From NCBI RefSeq assembly GCF_009663685.2, contig NZ_RCOG02000032.1, positions 674,382 to 738,381 of the forward strand: a DNA stretch of 64,000 nucleotides, written 5' to 3'. Of the stretch, positions 43,301-51,791 are shown in pieces. Positions within the stretch are counted from its first letter, which is position 1. Each line of letters starts with the position of its first letter. The DNA comes from Cupriavidus sp. U2. Lineage in GTDB: Bacteria > Pseudomonadota > Gammaproteobacteria > Burkholderiales > Burkholderiaceae. The notes below the pieces were generated by a model. It worked only from the letters and a program-made list of their open reading frames with translations. It made no database searches and had not been told where the DNA came from. The position numbers were made by a program, and so were the translations under genes.

Positions 43301-44512
43301 ATGACCGATCGCAAACTATCCCTGACCACCGTGCTCGTGTGCGGCGGCCTGCTCGTCACCCTTTCCATGGGCATCCGGCATGGCTTTGGCCTGTTCAACC
43401 TGCCCATCACGCAGACGCACGGCTGGAACCGCGAGACCTTCGCCTTTGCGCTGGCGCTGCAGAACCTGATGTGGGGCGCCAGCCAGCCGATCACGGGCGC
43501 GCTGGCCGACAAGTTCGGCGCGGTGCGCATCATGATCGTCGGCGTGGCGCTGTACGTGGCCGGCCTGGTCGTGATGGCGCTGGCCACCAGCGGCACCGCG
43601 TTCGCCACCGGCGCCGGCGTGCTGATCGGCATTGCGCAGTCCGGCACCACCTATAGCGTGGTCTACGGCGTGATCGGCCGCGTGGCCAGCGCCGAAAAGC
43701 GCGTCTGGGCCATGGGCATTGCCGCCGCGGCCGGGTCGTTCGGCCAGTTCCTGATGATTCCGGTGGAGCAGACGCTGATTTCGACCGCGGGCTGGCAGAA
43801 CGCGCTGTTCATCCTGGCCTTCCTGGCCTGCTTCATGCTGCCGCTGGCCCTGACGCTGCGCGAGCCCAACATGGCCGCCGGCACCGGCGGCCACCAGCAG
43901 ACCATTGGCGAAGCCACGCGCGAGGCCTTCGGCAACCGCAACTTCCAGTTGCTGACGCTCGGTTATTTCGTGTGCGGGTTCCAGGTGGTGTTCATTGGCG
44001 TGCACCTGGCGCCCTACCTGAAGGACCGGGGCCTGGTGGACGTGAAGATTGCCACGGTGGCGCTGGCGCTGATCGGCCTGTTCAATGTATTCGGCACCTA
44101 CACGGCCGGCGCGATGGGCCAGCGCATGCCCAAACGCTACCTGCTGTCGGCCATCTATATCGCGCGGTCGGTCGTGATCGCCGGTTACCTGATGCTGCCG
44201 CTGACGGCCTGGAGCACCTGGATCTTTGCCGCGCTGATGGGTTTCCTGTGGCTGTCCACCGTGCCGCTGACCAACGGCATCATCGCGCAGGTGTTCGGCG
44301 TGAAGTACCTGTCGATGCTGTCGGGTGTGGTGTTCTTCTCGCACCAGATCGGCAGCTTCCTGGGCGCCTGGCTGGGCGGCTTCCTGTTCGACCGCACCGG
44401 CAGCTACAACACGGTGTGGCTGCTGGCGATCGGGCTCGGCGTGCTGGCCGCGCTGGTCAACCTGCCGATCCGGGAGCAGGCACTGTCGCGCCCGCAGCCG
44501 GTTGGAGTCTGA
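43301..44512 (+). CDS. Major facilitator superfamily transporter
   Basis: A 403-aa inner-membrane transporter with twelve hydrophobic helices. The loop 2-3 motif GALADKFGAVRIMIVG is the MFS signature, with a second copy-like GAMGQRMPKRYLL. It resembles oxalate/formate-type or CynX-like members, but the substrate cannot be assigned. A 41-aa membrane protein follows after one base. Confidence 0.88.
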   Translation: MTDRKLSLTTVLVCGGLLVTLSMGIRHGFGLFNLPITQTHGWNRETFAFALALQNLMWGASQPITGALADKFGAVRIMIVGVALYVAGLVVMALATSGTAFATGAGVLIGIAQSGTTYSVVYGVIGRVASAEKRVWAMGIAAAAGSFGQFLMIPVEQTLISTAGWQNALFILAFLACFMLPLALTLREPNMAAGTGGHQQTIGEATREAFGNRNFQLLTLGYFVCGFQVVFIGVHLAPYLKDRGLVDVKIATVALALIGLFNVFGTYTAGAMGQRMPKRYLLSAIYIARSVVIAGYLMLPLTAWSTWIFAALMGFLWLSTVPLTNGIIAQVFGVKYLSMLSGVVFFSHQIGSFLGAWLGGFLFDRTGSYNTVWLLAIGLGVLAALVNLPIREQALSRPQPVGV

Positions 44513-44513
44513 G

Positions 44514-44639
44514 ATGCGCTGGGCGCGCGGTGTGGGCTACCTGGCCCTGGCGGTGGTGCTGACGCTGGGGTTCCTGGCCTACCTGCGCCCGGCGTTCATG
44601 GTCGACCTGACCAACATGGTGCTGGCGTGGTGCGGGTGA
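44514..44639 (+). CDS. Small membrane protein (41 aa) downstream of the MFS gene
   Basis: A 41-aa frame that starts two bases after the MFS stop codon, with GGAG eight bases before the ATG. It has a hydrophobic helix (GYLALAVVLTLGFLAYL) followed by RPAFMVDLTNMVLAWCG. The position suggests a co-expressed small partner of the transporter. I do not recognise a family. Confidence 0.6.
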   Translation: MRWARGVGYLALAVVLTLGFLAYLRPAFMVDLTNMVLAWCG

Positions 44640-44665
44640 GGGTATGAGGTATCGTTGACCGGCTG

Positions 44666-44791
44666 CCGTCTCCCACATCGTGGGAGACGGGTTGGGGGAG
44701 CGGGTAAGGCGGCTTGGCTTGCTGCCTTGTCGCAATTTGAACCTCGAGGCCCTCTCCCCCGGCCCCTCTCCCGCTGTGCGGGAGAGGGGAG
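44666..44791. repeat. Inverted pair of REP-like palindromes
   Basis: The left unit is 44666-44703 (CCGTCTCCCAC, ATC, GTGGGAGACGG, then GGGGGAGCGGG). The right unit is 44749-44791 in the opposite orientation (CCCTCTCCCCCG, then CCCCTCTCCCGC, TGT, GCGGGAGAGGGG). They lie between the convergent 41-aa gene and uup. The left arm pair carries compensating changes (T/A positions) that keep the stem intact. Confidence 0.85.
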
Positions 44792-44803
44792 AAACCAGCG
44801 GCA

Positions 44804-46726
44804 TTACACCGCCTCGCCTTTCGTCTTCTTTTCCAGCATTTCCCAGCGTTCCAGCGCCTCCAGCAGTTCCATCTCGATCTCGTCGTGGCGCGAGGCCAGT
44901 GCGGCGGCGCGCGCCGGGTCGGTGGCGTACAGCGAACCGTCCTCCAGTTGCGCGCCGATGGTCTTCTGCTCGGCCTCCAGGCTCGACATCCGCTCCGGCA
45001 ATCCATCCAGCTCGCGCTGTTCCTTGTACGACAGCTTGACCGTGCGGTTGGCACCCCGTGCCTCGCGGGTGCTGGCCTTGGGAGCGTCGGCGGCCCTGGG
45101 CTCGGCCCGGGCGGACTGCAGCGCCTGGGCGCGTGCCGACTGCTGCTCCCAGTCCGAATAGCCGCCCACCGATTCGCGCCACAGTCCATCGCCTTCGGCG
45201 GCGATCGTGGACGTGACCACGTTGTCCAGGAACGCGCGGTCGTGCGATACCAGGAACACCGTGCCGCTGTAGTCCTGCAGCAGTTCTTCCAGCAGTTCCA
45301 GCGTGTCGATGTCGAGGTCGTTGGTCGGTTCGTCCAGCACCAGCACGTTAGCCGGCCGGGCGAACAGGCGCGCCAGCAACAGGCGGTTGCGCTCGCCGCC
45401 GGACAGCGACTTGACCGGCGACCGCGCGCGTTCCGGCGCGAACAGGAAGTCGCCCAGGTAACTCATCACGTGCTTGCGCTGGCCGTTGACTTCCACCCAG
45501 TCGCTGCCGGGGCTGATGGTGTCGGCCAGCGATTTTTCCAGGTCCAGCGCGGAACGCATCTGGTCGAAGTACGCCACTTGCAGGTTGCTGCCATTGCGCA
45601 CCGTGCCGGCGTCGGGCGCCAGATCGCCCAGGATCAGCCGCAGCAGCGTGGTCTTGCCGGCGCCGTTCGGGCCGATCAGGCCCACCTTGTCGCCGCGCAT
45701 GATGGTGGCCGAGAAATCGCGCACCACCGTCTTGTTGCCGTACGACTTCGACACATCGACCAGTTCGGCCACGATCTTGCCCGAGCGGTCGCCCTGGGAC
45801 ACTTCCAGCCTGACGTTGCCCTGCACCTCGCGGCGCTGGGCGCGTTCGTCCCGCATGGCATGCAGCCGCTGCACCCGCGCCACGCTGCGCGTGCGGCGTG
45901 CCTCCACGCCCTTGCGGATCCACACTTCCTCCTGCGCCAGCAGCTTGTCGAACTTGGCCTGCTCCACGGCCTCGTTGGCCAGCAGTTCGGCCTTGCGGGT
46001 CTGGTAGGCGGCAAAGTTGCCGGGGAACGACAACAGCTTGCCCCGATCGAGTTCGACGATGCGCGTGGCCACGCGGTCCAGGAAGGCGCGGTCGTGGGTA
46101 ATCAGCAGCACGCTGCCGCGGAAGCCCAGCAGCAGGTCTTCGAGCCAGCGGATGGCTTCGACGTCGAGGTGGTTGGTCGGTTCGTCGAGCAGCAGGATAT
46201 CGGGCTCGGCCACCAGGCCCTGCGCCAGCGCCACGCGCTTCTGCAAGCCGCCGGACAGCGCGTCCACGCGTACATGCGGGTCCAGGCCCAGCCTGGCCAG
46301 CGTGGTTTCCACGCGGGTGCGCAATTGCCAGGCATCGGCGGCATCGAGTTCGGCCTGCACGCGGTGCAGTTCGGCCAGCGTGGCCTCGTCGTGGTGCGAT
46401 TCCAGTCTGGCCAGCGCCGCGTCATAGCGCAGCAACAGGTCGTGGGCGGCGCCCATGCCCTGGCTGACCGCATCGAACACGGTCAGGCCGGGCTCGAATT
46501 GTGGTTCTTGCGCAACATAGGCCGATGTCACGCCGCTCTGGCGCGCAATCAGGCCGTCGTCGGGCGCGGACGCGCCCGACACGATCCGCAGCAGCGAGGA
46601 CTTGCCCGTGCCGTTGCGGCCGATCAGGCCAACGCGTTCGCCGGCTTCGAGCGAGAAATCGGTATGGTCGAGCAGCGCCACGTGGCCAAAGGCCAGTTGG
46701 GCATCGGTAATGGAGAACAGGGCCAT
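44804..46726 (-). CDS. uup: ABC-F ATPase Uup
   Basis: A 640-aa cytoplasmic protein with two ABC ATPase domains and no membrane segments. The Walker A motifs are GRNGTGKSS and GPNGAGKTT. The two signature motifs are DALSGGLQKRVAL and KSLSGGERNRLLL, with Walker B LLLDEPTNHLD and LVLDEPTNDLD. The C-terminal coiled-coil (KLSYKEQRELDGLPERMSSLEAE) marks Uup, which acts on ribosomes or branched DNA. The start at 46726 is where the family begins. The open frame continues far upstream through a hairpin region that is unlikely to be coding. Confidence 0.93.
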   Translation of the reverse strand: MALFSITDAQLAFGHVALLDHTDFSLEAGERVGLIGRNGTGKSSLLRIVSGASAPDDGLIARQSGVTSAYVAQEPQFEPGLTVFDAVSQGMGAAHDLLLRYDAALARLESHHDEATLAELHRVQAELDAADAWQLRTRVETTLARLGLDPHVRVDALSGGLQKRVALAQGLVAEPDILLLDEPTNHLDVEAIRWLEDLLLGFRGSVLLITHDRAFLDRVATRIVELDRGKLLSFPGNFAAYQTRKAELLANEAVEQAKFDKLLAQEEVWIRKGVEARRTRSVARVQRLHAMRDERAQRREVQGNVRLEVSQGDRSGKIVAELVDVSKSYGNKTVVRDFSATIMRGDKVGLIGPNGAGKTTLLRLILGDLAPDAGTVRNGSNLQVAYFDQMRSALDLEKSLADTISPGSDWVEVNGQRKHVMSYLGDFLFAPERARSPVKSLSGGERNRLLLARLFARPANVLVLDEPTNDLDIDTLELLEELLQDYSGTVFLVSHDRAFLDNVVTSTIAAEGDGLWRESVGGYSDWEQQSARAQALQSARAEPRAADAPKASTREARGANRTVKLSYKEQRELDGLPERMSSLEAEQKTIGAQLEDGSLYATDPARAAALASRHDEIEMELLEALERWEMLEKKTKGEAV

Positions 46727-47244
46727 GATTGCGAGGAAGGGTAAGCGGCGCCCGACCGGAAGTCTGGCGCGAAGGCAGGCCCGAATTGTAGACGACGCGG
46801 CCCGCGCTGCCGTTGCCGCCCATGCCGGGCCTGACCGGCCGGCACAGGCGGCCGGACAAAAAGAAAAGGCCCGTTCGCCTGAACGGGCCCCAAGAGTCTC
46901 TCCTCGGTGCCCTGCTCGCAAGGCACGACTGAAGCATAGCCAGCGGCGCCGCACACCAGAAGTCGGACAAATCCGTAAGGGAAAATCCTCGTCAACCTGC
47001 CCCGTCCCGAAGCGTTGCGTGCCGGGGACGTTGAGCCCGCGCACTAACGGCGGCTGTTGTGCCGAGATGGGCGCCCGTGGAACAATCCGGAGCATCGGAA
47101 TTCTCCTAAATTCCGGAACCGCAGAACAAGCACAACGACAGCAGTACCCAGCAGCAGTCATAGAGCCGGACCCATCCGGCCAGTCGCGGCGCAACGCGCC
47201 GCCGGGGTTGTTCCTAGAAATTTTATTTTCGACGGGTGTCATTC
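46727..47244. other. Long divergent region between uup and a binding-protein gene
   Basis: About 520 bases without a supported gene. On the minus strand it contains a hairpin-T-run terminator (46862-46890) 140 bases before uup and a strong ribosome-binding-like TTAGGAG before an ATG near 47092. These suggest either a short leader frame plus attenuator for uup or a separate small transcript. Confidence 0.5.
46862..46890 (-). terminator. Hairpin with T run upstream of uup (possible attenuator)
   Basis: On the minus strand GGCCCGTTC, the loop AGGC and GAACGGGCC, then TTTTCTTTTT. No annotated gene ends here, so it would end an unannotated transcript or act as an attenuator in the uup leader. Confidence 0.75.
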
Positions 47245-48180
47245 ATGACCAATTCGGGCCTGCCGCGCCGTGCCTCGCTACGAGGCATGGCGCCTGTCGT
47301 ACTTTCCCTAGCCGCGTTGCTCTGCCTGCCTGCCGCACCGGCGGCGCAGGCGGCCATGCCCAACTCCGTGGTACTGCGCATCCAGCAGACCGGGGCCATC
47401 CGCATCGCCCACCGCGAAAGCTCGGTGCCGTTTTCGTTCGTGGTGGACGGCAAGCCGATGGGCTACGCCGTGGACCTGTGCCTGAAGGTGGCCGATGCCG
47501 TGCGCACGCAGCTCAAGCTGCCGCAGTTGCGCGTGGAATGGGTGCCGGTGACGCCGGCCTCGCGCATCCCGGCCATCGTCGAGGGCAAGGCCGACCTGGA
47601 ATGCGGATCGACCACCAACAACCGCGAGCGCCGCGACCAGGTGGCGTTCACCATTCCGCACTACATCGCCGGCAGCCGCATGCTGGTGAAAACCGACTCG
47701 GGCATCCGCAAGTGGGGCGACCTGCGCGGCAAGATCGTGGTGTCCACCACCAAGACCACGCCGCTGGAAATGATCCGCAAGATGGACGAGGCGGGTGCCA
47801 TGGGCTGGAAGGTGGTGGAGGCCAAGGACCATGCCGAGGCCTTTGCCATGGTCGAATCGGGCAAGGCCGACGCCTTCGTGATGGACGACGTGCTGCTGTT
47901 CGGCCTGCGCGCCAACGCGAAGAACCCCGCATCGCTGGCCGTGACCGGCGACCTGCTGACGATCGAGCCGTACGCGGTCATGCTGTCCAAGCACGACGCC
48001 GAGTTCAAGAAGATCGTGGACAAGGCGATGGTCACGTCAATCTACGACCAGGAAACCCAGAAGCTGTACCGCAAGTGGTTCCTGCAGCCGATCCCGCCGA
48101 ACGGCATCACGCTGGATATCCCGATGAGCTACCTGCTGCGCGATTCGTTCAAGTTCCCGAGCGACAAGGTGGCCGACTGA
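47245..48180 (+). CDS. Amino acid-type ABC transporter substrate-binding protein (SBP family 3)
   Basis: A 311-aa periplasmic binding protein. A signal peptide of about 35 residues ends in AAQA, and the family 3 motifs are IRIAHRESSVPFSF, MGYAVDLCLKVADAV and VEGKADLECGSTTNNRERR. It resembles glutamate/aspartate-binding GltI proteins. No permease or ATPase genes are adjacent, so it is an orphan. The start at 47245 is used; GTG 47236 is in frame just upstream. Confidence 0.88.
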   Translation: MTNSGLPRRASLRGMAPVVLSLAALLCLPAAPAAQAAMPNSVVLRIQQTGAIRIAHRESSVPFSFVVDGKPMGYAVDLCLKVADAVRTQLKLPQLRVEWVPVTPASRIPAIVEGKADLECGSTTNNRERRDQVAFTIPHYIAGSRMLVKTDSGIRKWGDLRGKIVVSTTKTTPLEMIRKMDEAGAMGWKVVEAKDHAEAFAMVESGKADAFVMDDVLLFGLRANAKNPASLAVTGDLLTIEPYAVMLSKHDAEFKKIVDKAMVTSIYDQETQKLYRKWFLQPIPPNGITLDIPMSYLLRDSFKFPSDKVAD

Positions 48181-48230
48181 GGCCCGCTGAGGCCCGCTGA
48201 GGCCCGCTGAGGCCGATCATCGGATCGGCC
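48171..48230. repeat. Tandem decamer GGCCCGCTGA and following hairpin
   Basis: Three exact copies of GGCCCGCTGA (48181-48210) follow a degenerate copy, GGCCGACTGA, that forms the last codons of the upstream gene. Then GGCCGATC-ATCG-GATCGGCC (48211-48230) is a perfect hairpin that may end transcription. Confidence 0.9.
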
Positions 48231-48349
48231 GCCCCCCGCCCCCCTGCCCCCGATCGCCTGAACGGCCCGCGCGAGCGGCGACAAAACCACCCTGCCCGGC
48301 GCTGCCGTGCGAAGATACCGGCCCATTCCGTCCTTCGCATGCCCCTTCG

Positions 48350-49540
48350 ATGAACCGCGCCCTCGCCCCGAAGCTGTCCGACCTTTCCGTTTCCACGCTG
48401 GTGGCCGGGCTGATCGCCCTGCTGACCGGCTACACCAGTTCGCTGGTGCTGATGATCCAGGCCGGCCAGGCGGCGCACATGACCGACCCGCAGATTTCGT
48501 CATGGATCTGGGCGTTGTCGATCGGCATGGGCGTGACCACGCTGGGGCTGTCGCTGGCCATGCGTGTGCCGGTCGTGGTGGCCTGGTCCACACCGGGCGC
48601 GGCGCTGCTGATTGCCAGCCTGCCCGGCGTGCCCTATGCCGAAGCGATCGGCGCCTTTCTGATGGCTGCGCTGCTGATGACCGCGGCCGGTCTGACCGGC
48701 TGGTTCGACAAGCTCATGAAGGCGCTGCCTGCCAGCATCGCGTCAGCCCTGCTGGCCGGCATCCTGTTCCGCATCAGTGTGGATGTGTTCGTGCAGGCCC
48801 AGTACCAGACGGTGCTGTTGCTGGCGATGTTTGCCACCTACCTGGTCGGGCGGCGCTGGTGGCCGCGCTATGCGGTGCCGGGCGTGCTGGCCGTGGGCGT
48901 GGCGCTGGCTGGCGCGATGGGCCAGTTGCACTTCGAGCAGTTTCATTTCACCGTGGCGCTGCCGGTGTGGACCACACCGGCGTTCTCGCTGGCGGCCTTC
49001 GTCAGCATCGCCGTGCCGCTGTTCATCGTCGCGCTGGCGTCGCAGAACATTCCGGGGCTGGCCGTGCTGCGCGCCGACGGCTACCACGTGCCGGCCAGCC
49101 CGCTGATCGCCGCGACCGGCATCGCATCGGCTCTCCTGGCCCCGTTTGGCTCCCATGGCATCAACCTGGCGGCCATCACCGCCGCCATCTGCACCGGCCC
49201 GCAGGCCGATGCGGACCCGCGCCGCCGGTACATGGCAGCCGTGGTGTGCGGCGTAGGCTATCTGGTGATGGGCGTGATGGCCGCCAGCATCGCGGCGCTG
49301 TTCGCGGCCTTCCCAAAGGCGCTGGTGGTGGCCGTGGCGGCCTTCGCCCTGCTCGGATCGATCGCCAACGGGCTGACCGTGGCCATGCAGACGCCAGCCG
49401 AGCGCGAATCGGCGCTGCTGACGTTCATGATCACGGCATCGGGCATGACCCTGGCCGGCGTGGGTTCGGCCTTCTGGGGCGTGGTCGGGGGCATGCTCGC
49501 GCTGCTGGTGCTCAAGCCGCGCGCGCCGAAGGCCGCCTGA
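48350..49540 (+). CDS. BenE-family benzoate/H+ symporter-like transporter
   Basis: A 396-aa inner-membrane protein with about twelve hydrophobic helices. The BenE signature regions are visible: VVVAWSTPGAALLIASLPG and ASQNIPGLAVLRADGYHVPASPLI, and then APFGSHGINLAAITAAICTGP. The family includes benzoate and related aromatic-acid transporters, but no degradation genes lie nearby, so the substrate is open. There is no clear ribosome-binding site. Confidence 0.88.
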   Translation: MNRALAPKLSDLSVSTLVAGLIALLTGYTSSLVLMIQAGQAAHMTDPQISSWIWALSIGMGVTTLGLSLAMRVPVVVAWSTPGAALLIASLPGVPYAEAIGAFLMAALLMTAAGLTGWFDKLMKALPASIASALLAGILFRISVDVFVQAQYQTVLLLAMFATYLVGRRWWPRYAVPGVLAVGVALAGAMGQLHFEQFHFTVALPVWTTPAFSLAAFVSIAVPLFIVALASQNIPGLAVLRADGYHVPASPLIAATGIASALLAPFGSHGINLAAITAAICTGPQADADPRRRYMAAVVCGVGYLVMGVMAASIAALFAAFPKALVVAVAAFALLGSIANGLTVAMQTPAERESALLTFMITASGMTLAGVGSAFWGVVGGMLALLVLKPRAPKAA

Positions 49541-49585
49541 TCCGGGGCATGCCCCGGGCCTGCCTGCCGCTGCCGCCGGCCCGGC

Positions 49586-50113
49586 TCAGAGCAGCAGGAA
49601 CGCCACCTCGGCCGCGCTGATCGCGGTCACCGGCACGCCCTTGCGCCGCTGGAACAGCACGTGTTCCAGCACGCGGTCGCGATGCTCGGCGAACACAGCC
49701 GGCGCTAACCGCAGCGCTGCCGTGCCGTAGTGCTCGGCCAGCAGCTTGTAGACGCGATGCCGGACCAGCAGCATCTCGTTGTCGGCCTGCAGCCGCGTCA
49801 TTTCGCTGGTGTGGTCTTCCTCGAGCTGGCGCATGCTGACCACCACGCGCGCGTGCATGCCGCGGTAGCGGTCGATCTCGGCGTGCGCGCGGCGCAGTTC
49901 CTCGCGCAAGGCCCGCGATTCCTGCTGCAGCCTGAGATTGTGCTGAACGCCCCGCTGGATGCGGGCCGCTTCCTCCAGCGCCTGGTCGGCAGCGGCGATC
50001 GTGTTTTGCCACACGCCCTCGGCCGCTTCGGTACGGTGGTCGGACGTTCCCTCGACGTCGGCCAGCCGCGTGATGACAGGCCATGCGGTGGCCGCATCCA
50101 GATCGGTTGTCAT
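49586..50113 (-). CDS. Hypothetical coiled-coil protein
   Basis: A 175-aa soluble protein without signal peptide or membrane segment. A long central coiled-coil (about residues 45-125, rich in ALREELRRAHAEIDRY-type heptads) is flanked by a short helical C-terminus. GGGGAG lies six bases before ATG 50113, which decides the start against an ATG four codons upstream. I do not recognise the family. Confidence 0.75.
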   Translation of the reverse strand: MTTDLDAATAWPVITRLADVEGTSDHRTEAAEGVWQNTIAAADQALEEAARIQRGVQHNLRLQQESRALREELRRAHAEIDRYRGMHARVVVSMRQLEEDHTSEMTRLQADNEMLLVRHRVYKLLAEHYGTAALRLAPAVFAEHRDRVLEHVLFQRRKGVPVTAISAAEVAFLLL

Positions 50114-50477
50114 ACTGCTCCCCATTTATCCCGTTTACCCGCGTCCCGCCACCGGCGCCTCATTATTGGGTGCCGGCATGGTCAGGCCACTGGTTTTTTT
50201 GTCGCCGCGACTTTTATGGTTGGCCGCCTCGATTTTCTTCCCCCCGGGCGGCTATGGCGTACGCGTAGCATTCAAGACGGGTATTGGCTTTGGCACAACC
50301 ACCGCGAGGGAGGGTAATCCAACCGCCTGAAACCCGCATGGAGACTGGATTGTGGGCATTTTCGGCACCGTTTTGCAGCCCCCTGTTTGAGTGCATCTTG
50401 CATAATGGTGCGCACAGGCGCCTTAATGGTCGCTTTTGCGTGCTCAAACGCTGTTTCCCTGCATTCCGCCCCTTGCC
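50114..50477. other. Intergenic region before the SMR pump gene
   Basis: About 360 bases with no supported gene. I looked for a guanidine riboswitch because of the downstream SMR gene but saw no paired ACGR-loop hairpins. A promoter for the SMR gene is expected here but not clear. Confidence 0.4.
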
Positions 50478-50807
50478 ATGAACGGAGATCTGCTACTTGC
50501 CCTGGCCATCGTCGCCGAAGTGATTGCCACCAGCAGCCTCAAGGCCGCGGAGAATTTCACGCGCCTCTGGCCCAGCGTGCTGGTCGTGGCGGGCTATGTG
50601 GCCGCGTTCTGGCTGCTGATGCAGGTCATGAAGACCGTGCCGGTGGGGGTGGCCTACGCGATCTGGTCGGGCGCGGGCATTGTCCTGGTGACGCTGATCG
50701 CCGTGGTGCTGTACCGCCAGGTACCCGATCTGGCGGCCGTGGTTGGCATCGCGCTGATCATCGCCGGGGTGGCGGTCATCCAGTTGTTCTCGAAGATGAG
50801 CCACTAG
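50478..50807 (+). CDS. Small multidrug resistance (EmrE/QacE-type) transporter
   Basis: A 109-aa inner-membrane protein with four helices. The conserved Glu of helix 1 is in LAIVAEVIATSSLK (the EmrE Glu14 position). ENFTRLWPS, GVAYAIWSGAGIVLVTLI and the final IIAGVAVIQL are SMR signatures. The pattern resembles the EmrE/QacE drug-proton antiport group more than the guanidinium exporter (Gdx/SugE) group. Confidence 0.9.
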   Translation: MNGDLLLALAIVAEVIATSSLKAAENFTRLWPSVLVVAGYVAAFWLLMQVMKTVPVGVAYAIWSGAGIVLVTLIAVVLYRQVPDLAAVVGIALIIAGVAVIQLFSKMSH

Positions 50808-50828
50808 CCGCTGGGCGCCCTCCGGCGC

Positions 50829-51155
50829 TCAGGTCTTTGGCGGCAGCGTGCGCAGCAGGCGGTTGACCTGAACCAGCGTCTCGCACTCGTCGGCCTTGCG
50901 CTTGCGACGCTCGTCCACGATGTCCAGCAGCGCCCGGATTTGGCCATTCTTGGCCTCGCACGCTTCGTTGCCGTCCTTCGGGCACACCACGTCGATCTCG
51001 CCGCGCAGGCTTTCCTGGACGATATCGATCAGCGCCGAACAGCCGGACGTGTCGTTCAATGCCGGATCGGACGCAGGCTGCACCGCCACCGCGGGGGTGG
51101 CAGCCATCACGGCCAGCGCGGAAAACCAGCGCAGAGACGTCCGGAATAGAGGCAT
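50829..51155 (-). CDS. Secreted hypothetical protein
   Basis: A 108-aa protein with a Sec signal peptide (about residues 1-26, ending TPAVA). The mature part carries four cysteines (SGCSALID, DVVCPKD, EACEAKNG, ADECET) that could form two disulfides. It is helical and charged. The function is unknown. It converges on the SMR gene. Confidence 0.65.
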   Translation of the reverse strand: MPLFRTSLRWFSALAVMAATPAVAVQPASDPALNDTSGCSALIDIVQESLRGEIDVVCPKDGNEACEAKNGQIRALLDIVDERRKRKADECETLVQVNRLLRTLPPKT

Positions 51156-51272
51156 GGATCGACAGATTTGGACAGACAACGCCACCGCGGCTGCGGCGTG
51201 CGGGCTACATGATAGCCGTTTGTGGAAACTGGCCCGCAGAAATCGGCAGCTTCGCGCACAGGGTCGCGCGGC

Positions 51273-51299
51273 AAAGAAACAGGCCACATTGTGGCCTGT
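51273..51299 (-). terminator. Terminator of tRNA-Arg
   Basis: On the minus strand ACAGGCCAC, AAT, GTGGCCTGT, then TTCTTTG. It lies 144 bases downstream of the tRNA gene. Confidence 0.7.
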
Positions 51300-51442
51300 C
51301 GCTGGATGGGCGGCACGGCGCAACGTGCGCCGTTACGGGTGCCAGCGCACACTGCCTGGTAGCGCGGCCCGGGGTGCCAGTATCCTCACCCTTGTGACCC
51401 CCGGTCATGGTCCCCAGTGGGTCCGCTCATGCTCAGGGTGGG

Positions 51443-51517
51443 TGGTCCCGCCGACAGGAATCGAACCTGTATCTAGCGCTTAGGAGGCGCTCGTTCTATC
51501 CATTGAACTACGGCGAG
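51443..51517 (-). tRNA. tRNA-Arg (CCU anticodon)
   Basis: The folded cloverleaf is complete: the acceptor CTCGCCG pairs with CGGCGGG, a D arm contains TTCAATGGATAGAA, the anticodon stem AGCGC/GCGCT has loop CTCCTAA (anticodon CCT), and the T arm is ACAGG-TTCGATT-CCTGT. The 3' CCA is encoded. It decodes AGG. A terminator lies downstream. Confidence 0.95.
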
Positions 51518-51620
51518 CGGACCGTCTGCACGGTGCCTGCGCCGCGCTGGGGCGGGCGGACCGGAAGACGGGGCGCAGTATAGCAAACTCCGCCAGTGCG
51601 GGATGTTGGCGATCCCTGTC

Positions 51621-51651
51621 GTGGCGCATTTCGTGGCGCATTTCGTGGCGC
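51621..51651. repeat. Tandem 12-bp GTGGCGCATTTC repeat
   Basis: Two full copies and a partial third of GTGGCGCATTTC in the gap between the tRNA gene and the LRAT-domain gene. No gene is supported in this gap (51518-51791). Confidence 0.75.
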
Positions 51652-51791
51652 CTTGGCCGGCGGGCCTGGGCGGCGTCCCGCTGCTGGCCGCACGCGCGGT
51701 GGCAGGCGCGGCCGCTGCGGGCGGTACAGTTTTCCCAATCGATCAGTCCGGACATGGCGGGCCCCTTTGGCAGTGGCGTGCTTGCGATGGA

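Noticed and set aside
46862-47240. 6S RNA or another known structured RNA on the minus strand before uup.
   Set aside because: The region does not show the 6S open-bubble layout or any other RNA family I recognise; only the terminator is clear.
50126-50477. Guanidine riboswitch upstream of the SMR gene.
   Set aside because: No pair of hairpins with ACGR loops is visible, and the SMR protein is of the EmrE rather than the Gdx type.
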